Shown: positions 57,265 to 64,000 of the stretch, in pieces
Layout of the letters: the number at the start of each line of letters is the position of its first letter
Numbering within the stretch: the stretch's first letter is position 1
DNA from: Thiobacillus sp.
GTDB taxonomy: Bacteria > Pseudomonadota > Gammaproteobacteria > Burkholderiales > Thiobacillaceae
DNA: 64,000 nucleotides
Reading direction: 5' to 3'
Assembly: GCA_018263115.1 (NCBI GenBank)
Contig: JADFDC010000005.1
Location: 1 to 64,000, forward strand
Notes under the pieces: model-generated
What the model was told of the DNA's origin: nothing
The model's input: the letters and a program-made list of their open reading frames with translations, nothing else
Database searches by the model: none
Made by a program: the position numbers and the translations under genes

Positions 57265-57918
57265 ATGAAAATTACTCAATTCATTCGTCTGTCGATACTG
57301 GCTGGTATTGTCGGGGTCGTGGTCTCCGCGCAGGCAGCTTCACCCGACGAGATGATTCGCCCCATTCAGGACCGTTGGGCGGAAATCAAGTATCGCCTTC
57401 CGGAAAAGCAGCAGGCGGAACAATATCGTGCACTTGCCCTGCAGGCACGCAAGCTTGTGGAATCGAACCCGAATTCACCGGAACTTCTGATCTGGGAAGG
57501 GATTGTTCTTTCCAGCGAGGCAGGCGCAAAGGGTGGACTGGGCGCGCTTTCCCTGGCAAAGGAAGCTCGCAACCGTCTCGAAGAGGCAATGAAACTGGAT
57601 GACAAGGCACTGAGTGGCTCGGCCTATACCAGTCTGGCCACCCTTTATGCCAAAGTACCAGGCTGGCCCATCGGTTTTGGCAACAAGGAGAAGGCAGAAG
57701 AGTTCTTCAAGAAGGCTCTCGGCATCAATCCAGCAGGTATTGACCCGAACTTTTTTTACGCCGAGTATCTGGTTGAACGTGAGCGCCTGAAGGATGCGCG
57801 CCTCCACCTCAATGCCGCCCTGAAGGCACCTGCTCGACCGGGTCGTGAGCTTGCGGACAGCGGACGGCGTCAGGAAATTCAGGCATTGCTGGAGAAGCTC
57901 AACAAGGAAGGGAAGTAA
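57265..57918 (+). CDS. Secreted TPR-like protein
   Basis: Signal peptide; helical repeats; GNKEKAEEFFKKALGINPAGIDPNFFYAEYL. Confidence 0.75.
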   Translation: MKITQFIRLSILAGIVGVVVSAQAASPDEMIRPIQDRWAEIKYRLPEKQQAEQYRALALQARKLVESNPNSPELLIWEGIVLSSEAGAKGGLGALSLAKEARNRLEEAMKLDDKALSGSAYTSLATLYAKVPGWPIGFGNKEKAEEFFKKALGINPAGIDPNFFYAEYLVERERLKDARLHLNAALKAPARPGRELADSGRRQEIQALLEKLNKEGK

Positions 57919-58581
57919 TTGCGCTTATTGCTGGTTGAGGATGATGCACTGCTCGGTGACGGTGTCCGGGCAGGTTTGAAGCTGGCTGACTACGCGGTGG
58001 ACTGGGTACGCGATGGCGACTCCGCCCGCCGTGCATTACTCGATCATGCCTACGATGCCTGCGTCCTTGACCTCGGCCTGCCCCGGCGCGACGGCCTGGC
58101 AGTACTCAAGGAACTACGCAGCAGGGGCAGCCGGATTCCCGTGCTGATTCTAACCGCTCGCGATACCAGTGACGACAAGGTTGCCGGACTGGATGCAGGG
58201 GCCGACGACTATCTCACCAAGCCATTTGACCTGCCCGAACTGCATGCAAGGATGCGGGCACTGTTGCGACGCACTGGGGGTACGGCCAGCCCGCTCCTCT
58301 GCCATGAGACCGTAACCCTTGATCCGGCATCTCAGCGGGTAACACTCAATGGTCAACAGGTGGCGCTCTCGGCGAGGGAATATGCCTTGTTATACGACCT
58401 CATGAGCCACAAGACACATATCCGTACACGGTCGCAGCTCGAGGAAAGTCTTTACGCCTGGGGGGAGGAGGCGGAAAGCAATACCGTCGAGGTCTATATC
58501 CATCATCTGCGCAAGAAGCTGGGTGCGGATTTCATTCATACCGTACGTGGCATGGGATATCAACTCGGCGGAACCGGCTGA
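57919..58581 (+). CDS. OmpR-family response regulator (TTG start)
   Basis: MRLLLVEDDALLGDGVRAGLKLADYAVDWVRDGDSA...DACVLDLGLPRRDGL; winged-helix C-term. Confidence 0.95.
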   Translation: MRLLLVEDDALLGDGVRAGLKLADYAVDWVRDGDSARRALLDHAYDACVLDLGLPRRDGLAVLKELRSRGSRIPVLILTARDTSDDKVAGLDAGADDYLTKPFDLPELHARMRALLRRTGGTASPLLCHETVTLDPASQRVTLNGQQVALSAREYALLYDLMSHKTHIRTRSQLEESLYAWGEEAESNTVEVYIHHLRKKLGADFIHTVRGMGYQLGGTG

Positions 58582-59979
58582 ATGTCCGGCACGCTTTTCG
58601 CCACAAAAACATATTCCCTGCGTCGGCGCTTGCTGGGGCTGGTATCGCTTGCCACCTTGCTGATTTGGGCCCTGGCAGCCGTCCTCAGTTACCATCAGGC
58701 ACACCACGAGGTTCAGGAAATGATGGATGCGCACATGGCGCAGACGGCATCGCTGCTTCTCGCACAGGCATCCCGGACACCCGCACAGCTCGTCGAACTG
58801 CCCAGCCTGCTGAAAACCATGAAAGGCGCTGGCAAGCATCACAAGGGGCTCCTCATGGAATTTCAGATCGGTCATCCGGATGGCACAGTGCTGACCCGAT
58901 CTGCGCAAGCGCCAGGAGCCAGTCTTGCCGGCGATCTGGGACTGGCTGACCTTAAAATCAATGGACAGGGTTGGCGCAGCCTTGTCGTTACAACGGAAGC
59001 GGGCGATCTGCGCATCCAGGTATTCCAGTCCTTGCGTCAGCGCAGCAAGGAGGCTCTCGAGATTGCAGCCAAAACAGTTCTGCCTCTGGGTTTGCTCATC
59101 CCCTTCCTCATCGGGCTGATTTATGTTTCCGTACGACGGGGACTCAAACCGCTGGATGATCTGACAAAAGAGGTCTCCCAAAGGTCGCCGGATAACCTTC
59201 AGGCATTCGATACCGCCACAATTCCCCGGGAAGCCCAGCCGCTGATGTCATCACTTAACAGTCTGCTTGGCCGGCTGGGTCAAACTCTGGAAAATGAACG
59301 CAGATTTACCTCTGATGCCGCTCATGAACTGCGCACGCCGCTCGCAGCCATCCGCGTACAGGCCCAAGTGGCATTGTCCAGTACCGATACCGAACAGCAT
59401 CGCCACGCCCTCAACCAGGTACTTGCTGGCACCAGGCGCGCGACCCGGCTTGTCGAGCAGTTGTTGCGTCTTGCTCGGCTCGATCCGCTTGCCCGATTGC
59501 CGCAGACGGAAAAACTGGATCTGGTTGCCACTGTTACAGCGCTGATGAATGAAGTAATTCCCGGCGCGCCGGAACGCGCAAGTGATTTGAGCCTTGATTT
59601 GTGTGACGTCCCCATCAGGGTGACAGGGGATGCCGAACTGCTCACCATCGCCATGCGCAATCTGATCGACAATGCATTGCGCTACACTCCGGCAGGCTGT
59701 GGCATTCTGGTATTTGTCAGACAGGAACACGGGGAAGCTATATTCGGCGTGCGTGATGCTGGTCCCGGTGTGAAACCGCAAGAACTGCCAATGCTTATCG
59801 AACGATTCTATCGCAGCAACAATACCCATACCGAAGGAAGCGGACTTGGCCTAGCCATCGTTCGCCGCATTGCGGAATTGCACGGCGCAAGACTCGAGGT
59901 GGACAGCCTCGAAGGCAAATGGTTTGAGGCCAGACTGCGTTGGAATTTCTGGGCCTCGAATGCCAGATCTCAAAAATAA
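58582..59979 (+). CDS. Sensor histidine kinase (QseC-like)
   Basis: FTSDAAHELRTPLAAIRVQAQVAL; RNLIDNALRYTPAG; GVRDAGPGVKPQEL; GSGLGLAIVRRIAELH. Confidence 0.95.
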   Translation: MSGTLFATKTYSLRRRLLGLVSLATLLIWALAAVLSYHQAHHEVQEMMDAHMAQTASLLLAQASRTPAQLVELPSLLKTMKGAGKHHKGLLMEFQIGHPDGTVLTRSAQAPGASLAGDLGLADLKINGQGWRSLVVTTEAGDLRIQVFQSLRQRSKEALEIAAKTVLPLGLLIPFLIGLIYVSVRRGLKPLDDLTKEVSQRSPDNLQAFDTATIPREAQPLMSSLNSLLGRLGQTLENERRFTSDAAHELRTPLAAIRVQAQVALSSTDTEQHRHALNQVLAGTRRATRLVEQLLRLARLDPLARLPQTEKLDLVATVTALMNEVIPGAPERASDLSLDLCDVPIRVTGDAELLTIAMRNLIDNALRYTPAGCGILVFVRQEHGEAIFGVRDAGPGVKPQELPMLIERFYRSNNTHTEGSGLGLAIVRRIAELHGARLEVDSLEGKWFEARLRWNFWASNARSQK

Positions 59980-60265
59980 AGTAATCATCCACCTGAAATA
60001 ACAATCGGATTACGAGCACAGCACTGAAAAGTCGTTCCGGTTTCCAAAACGAAGAATTGCCGGGTAAAAACAATGTTCCTTCGTTGTCTAGTCACAACAA
60101 TCTTTGGATATGTTGTCAATTAACAATTGAAAGCTAGACATTAATAATGTTTTACATTAACTTGATAGCAGAAGTTAATAAAAATATTCGAGGCAACACT
60201 GATATTCAGTACGCTGTCTCGCCGGGAGTTGCGGCCGATTTTCATGAGAAAAATACGGCGGCGAT

Positions 60266-61813
60266 GTGATTGGCACACAACTAGACACCAAATCCAGAAG
60301 CAAGCTCAGCAGGCTGCTGCTTCAGGGATCATTCAACGAAATTCTGGTATTCGATGCCACGACCCATAGGGTCGTCGAAGCCAATCGCGCAGCTAGAATC
60401 CATCTTCAGTACACGCTTCAGGAACTCAAACAGCTAGGGTTCCAGGACATTTTCGTTGGTGCAAATGATCGCGCGGATGGCTTGCCCCAGCTTTCCGTCA
60501 ATCCGGGTTCCACCAGCATCAAGTCTTTTGATTGCAGTCTGCGTCGAAAAAACGGCATGACTAGCCTGGCCGAAGTCCGGCTCTTTTCCGAGCAGGGAAA
60601 TGGAAGGCCATTTTATGTCGTCATCATCAACGACCTGAACAACCGCAAGGTTTCCAGACTTGTACGCAACCAGCGGGAGTCGGACTATCAGGCGCTGGTT
60701 TCAAACATTCCCGGCATGGCTTATCAGGTCCATTGCGCGCCGGACGGCACGGTCACTCTGCCCTTTGTCAGCGCCAATTCACGCATGCTGCTGGGAATCA
60801 AACCCCAGGCCTTGCAGGCCAAGCCGGGGCTGCTGCTGGATTTGATCGTTCCGGAAGACGTAGCCTCCTACAGGAAAGCCCTGGCGGAAGCCAACGGCTG
60901 CCACTTGGCTTTCAACTGGGAAGGTCGCATCTGGGTCGAAGCATGGAAAGACATCAAGTGGATCAACATCCGCACCAGCAGGCGCGAAACTTCGGCCGGA
61001 ACAGTCTGGGACGGCATCATGCTGAACATTACCCAAAGCAAGCTCGCCAAGGAGGAACTGGAACGCTCGAAAGAGGAACTTCGCCGCCTCGCGCTCCATA
61101 TCGAGCGCGTAAAGGAAGAAGAACGCAAACGCATTGCCAGGGAAGTCCATGACGAGCTTGGAGGCAACCTGACCGCGATCAAGATCGGCGTATCCTGGCT
61201 GACGCGCAACGCGGGCAAGGACAAATCCAGGGCTGACGAACGCCTGAAGTACATCGACGAAGTGGTGGACAGCACCCTGGATGCCATTCACCGCATTTCC
61301 AGCGACCTTCGGCCTTCCATTCTGGATTTTGGCATTGTCTCGGCAATTCAATGGCTGACCGGCCAACTTTGCCGAACCACCGGCATCGACTGTCGATTTT
61401 TCACCAAACTCAAGCAGGTTCCGCTGGACGACGATGCCTCGATCGCGGTTTTCCGGATTGCTCAGGAAGCCATGACAAACATTGCAAAGCATGCAAAGGC
61501 TTCTAGTGTGGAGGTCAATCTCGGCATGAAGCACGACAAACTCCATCTTGTAATCTCCGACAACGGGATTGGCCCGAAACTTGTAACGTCCAGGAAGCGA
61601 AAGCGCTCCTTCGGCGTCATTGGAATGTCCGAAAGAGCCTCGGCACTGGGTGGCGTTTTTTTCATCGAACCCGGACCGGATGGAGGCACACGCGTCAGCC
61701 TTGAAATTCCTTTAATTTCAGGAAAATCAGGGTCCGGCATGAAAGAAGAAACGCAGGGTAAAGCAGGTTCCCGCCGCAAGCCTTTAAAAGCAGGTGAAGG
61801 TTTAGGCGTTTAG
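60266..61813 (+). CDS. PAS-domain NarX-type histidine kinase (GTG start)
   Basis: EEERKRIAREVHDELGGNLTAIKIGVSWL; EAMTNIAKHAKASSVEVNL; HATPase. Confidence 0.94.
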   Translation: MIGTQLDTKSRSKLSRLLLQGSFNEILVFDATTHRVVEANRAARIHLQYTLQELKQLGFQDIFVGANDRADGLPQLSVNPGSTSIKSFDCSLRRKNGMTSLAEVRLFSEQGNGRPFYVVIINDLNNRKVSRLVRNQRESDYQALVSNIPGMAYQVHCAPDGTVTLPFVSANSRMLLGIKPQALQAKPGLLLDLIVPEDVASYRKALAEANGCHLAFNWEGRIWVEAWKDIKWINIRTSRRETSAGTVWDGIMLNITQSKLAKEELERSKEELRRLALHIERVKEEERKRIAREVHDELGGNLTAIKIGVSWLTRNAGKDKSRADERLKYIDEVVDSTLDAIHRISSDLRPSILDFGIVSAIQWLTGQLCRTTGIDCRFFTKLKQVPLDDDASIAVFRIAQEAMTNIAKHAKASSVEVNLGMKHDKLHLVISDNGIGPKLVTSRKRKRSFGVIGMSERASALGGVFFIEPGPDGGTRVSLEIPLISGKSGSGMKEETQGKAGSRRKPLKAGEGLGV

Positions 61814-61833
61814 AGTTCTCAACGGAGTTTGGC

Positions 61834-62481
61834 ATGCAAGCAAAAGAAATTATTCGCATATTGATTGTTGATGACCACGCAATTGTTCGCGAAGGCTTGA
61901 AACAGATTCTGTCCGACGACGAAAAGCTTGTCGTCCAGGGCGAGGCCGAAACCGCCGCTGAAGCGATACGCCTCACCCGCGACAAAGATTTCGATCTAGT
62001 GCTGCTGGATATTTCTCTACCCGACCGGAACGGGTTGGAACTGCTTGAAGCCCTGAAAAAGGCTCACCCGAAACTCAGCGTGCTGATGCTGTCGATGTAC
62101 CGGGAAACACAGTATGCCGTCCGTGCGATCAAAAGCGGCGCCAGCGGCTATTTGAACAAGCAAAGCGCGCCCGATCAGCTCGTGTCCGCGATCAAGCAGG
62201 TGGTAACAGGCCGCAAATACATCACACCTTCGGTAGCCGAGGCCCTGGCTCTGGAAATCAGCGTTGGCAAGGATACGCTGCCACACGAATCGCTATCCAA
62301 CCGCGAATTCCAGACGCTATGCCTGCTGGCCTCCGGCAAACCCGTTTCTGCCATTGCCGACAAGCTGTCTCTGTCCGTTAAAACCGTGAGCATGTACCGC
62401 ACCCGGCTGCTTGAGAAAATGCACCTGAAAAACAATGCGGAACTGACGCATTACGCCATCCGGCATGGCCTGGTCGAGTAA
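61834..62481 (+). CDS. NarL/LuxR-family response regulator
   Basis: ILIVDDHAIVREGLKQIL...LVLLDISLPDRNGLELL; LSNREFQTLCLLASGKPVSAIADKLSLSVKTVSMYRTRLLEKM. Confidence 0.95.
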   Translation: MQAKEIIRILIVDDHAIVREGLKQILSDDEKLVVQGEAETAAEAIRLTRDKDFDLVLLDISLPDRNGLELLEALKKAHPKLSVLMLSMYRETQYAVRAIKSGASGYLNKQSAPDQLVSAIKQVVTGRKYITPSVAEALALEISVGKDTLPHESLSNREFQTLCLLASGKPVSAIADKLSLSVKTVSMYRTRLLEKMHLKNNAELTHYAIRHGLVE

Positions 62482-62609
62482 TGTTCGACCGGATTGCCGC
62501 AATCATCAAAAATAGCGCCCTTTAGCCCTTTTTCTCCCCCGTTTGTCCTCCCGGCCTGGTATTTAACATTCAGGCATGAATGTAACCATAGCCTTATCGG
62601 GAGGCACGC

Positions 62610-64000
62610 ATGCCAGGTCCAAATGACAAGCAGGTATACGCCAGTCCGTCAGAAATCGCGCGTGAGGCGTTGCGCCGTCTGGCGCTCAGCCGGATCGCAC
62701 CCACGCCTGACAACTACCGCAAGCTTTATCATGAAATTTCCGGTTCCAAGGTAGGCCCCAATCCGGGCTCCGTGCTGGAAGACCTGATTATTGACCTGCG
62801 CAAGTATTTTCCGGAATCCGGTGAAGCGTTGGCCGATCTGGAGAAGTCCGTCAAACAGGCCAACTGGGTTCAGAGCTCGCAGATTCTGCACGACATCATC
62901 ACGCGGGCCAGCAACCAGGCAAACCAGAGCAGCAAAAGTGGAAACGCTACCAATTCCGCGACATTGACAGCGGCGATTGATCTGCTGGTGCAAACCCTGA
63001 AACTGGGCGTGGAACCGCGTCTGGAAAATATTCCCCAGCTTTCCGATGACCTGAACAAGGTCATAGACAGCATACGCCATTCGGATAACGCGGCTTCACT
63101 CGAGAAGGCCGGCGCCGCGCTCAAGAAAATCTGGCTCAGTCTGGAATTGAATCATTCCGGCAGCATCAACCAGCAGGAAGCCCTGAAAAGTCTGCTGCAG
63201 CTTCTCTTGCAAAACATAGGGGAACTGGTCGACGAAGACAGCTGGCTTCGCGGCCAGCTCGAAATCGTCAGCAAGGTGGTAGACGGCCCGATCAATGTCG
63301 ACGCGCTGCAAGAAGCCGAAAAGCGGCTCAAGGAAGTCATCTTCAAGCAAGGCCTGATCAAACACAGCCTGCGAGAAGCCACCAGCACCCTTAAAGACAC
63401 GATGAAGACTTTCATCAACCGCATGGGTGAAGCGGTCGAATCGACAGGCGACTACCAGGACAAAATCACTACTTACGCCAACAGCATCAGCCAAACGGAA
63501 AACGTGCACGAGCTGACCAACATACTGGAGAACGTCCTGAAGGACACCCGCTCCATGCAGGCCACCACACGCCGCACGCACGAGGCCATGGTGACAGACC
63601 GCAAGGCTGTCGAACAGGCTGAAAAGCGGATTCAGGAACTCGAGGCCGAACTGGTCGAGATGAGCGCCCTGGTCAGCGAAGACCCGATGACACACAGCCT
63701 CAACCGCCGCGGCATGGAACAGGAATACGCCCGCGAAACCTCGCGGGCCATGCGCACCGGCAGCCCGCTCTGCGTGGCCATGATCGATATCGACAACTTC
63801 AAGAAACTGAACGACAACCATGGCCACCATGCCGGCGACGAAGCGCTCATCCACCTGGTACAGGTTGCCAAGGAAGAATTGCGCGCCACCGACATCATCG
63901 GCCGCATGGGTGGTGAAGAGTTCATGATCATGCTGCCCAACACCCTACAGGAAGACGCCGTCATGGTCGTGGAACGCCTGCAGCGCGCACTGACCAAGAA
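62610..64000 (+). CDS. GGDEF-domain diguanylate cyclase, truncated by window end
   Basis: Open frame from ATG 62610 to window edge; SLNRRGMEQEYARE...MIDIDNFKKLNDNHGHHAGDEAL...RMGGEEFMIMLP. Confidence 0.93.
   Translation, partial: MPGPNDKQVYASPSEIAREALRRLALSRIAPTPDNYRKLYHEISGSKVGPNPGSVLEDLIIDLRKYFPESGEALADLEKSVKQANWVQSSQILHDIITRASNQANQSSKSGNATNSATLTAAIDLLVQTLKLGVEPRLENIPQLSDDLNKVIDSIRHSDNAASLEKAGAALKKIWLSLELNHSGSINQQEALKSLLQLLLQNIGELVDEDSWLRGQLEIVSKVVDGPINVDALQEAEKRLKEVIFKQGLIKHSLREATSTLKDTMKTFINRMGEAVESTGDYQDKITTYANSISQTENVHELTNILENVLKDTRSMQATTRRTHEAMVTDRKAVEQAEKRIQELEAELVEMSALVSEDPMTHSLNRRGMEQEYARETSRAMRTGSPLCVAMIDIDNFKKLNDNHGHHAGDEALIHLVQVAKEELRATDIIGRMGGEEFMIMLPNTLQEDAVMVVERLQRALTK

Noticed and set aside
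63096-63854. 252-aa minus-strand ORF and the neighbouring 62649-63080 ORF
   Set aside because: Antisense to the open GGDEF frame 62610-64000, which has recognisable motifs

Overview
This 64 kb window is a GC-rich proteobacterial chromosome segment; gene content suggests Betaproteobacteria (inference). Most of 12-39 kb and 53.5-64 kb is ordinary housekeeping and signalling: msrAB fusion, infA, accA, tilS, bcp, a roxA-like gene, a DctPQM TRAP transporter, an ABC-F protein, cyclic-nucleotide signalling proteins and two two-component systems. There are two accessory regions. (A) About 0.1-11 kb holds a DnaQ-exonuclease/GIY-YIG fusion, an MmeI-like restriction-methylase, a membrane coiled-coil protein, a membrane-anchored Mrr-like nuclease, a DUF488 protein, an orphan UmuD-like protein and a RhuM-Fic fusion, interspersed with REP-like repeats. 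(B) An integrated element of about 14.47 kb sits in tRNA-Glu, bounded by 46-bp direct repeats (39009-39054 and 53481-53526). It carries an AlpA-like protein, a split primase/helicase, a two-gene cassette of unknown function sitting between the N- and C-terminal remnants of an rtcB gene, an XRE regulator divergent from a second MmeI-like methylase operon, a RelE/HigB-type toxin-antitoxin pair and a tyrosine integrase. The best candidates for undescribed biology are the two-gene cassette replacing the middle of rtcB (43535-46482), the palindrome-controlled methylase operon with two unknown partner proteins (46816-51359), and a tightly coupled seven-gene cluster (T_hemolysin-like, AMP-ligase, heme-oxygenase-like, SDR, TPR-like protein, response regulator, kinase; 53739-59979). 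A 151-bp MITE with TTAG target duplication lies at 27137-27287. All family assignments come from reading motifs by eye; no database search was run.
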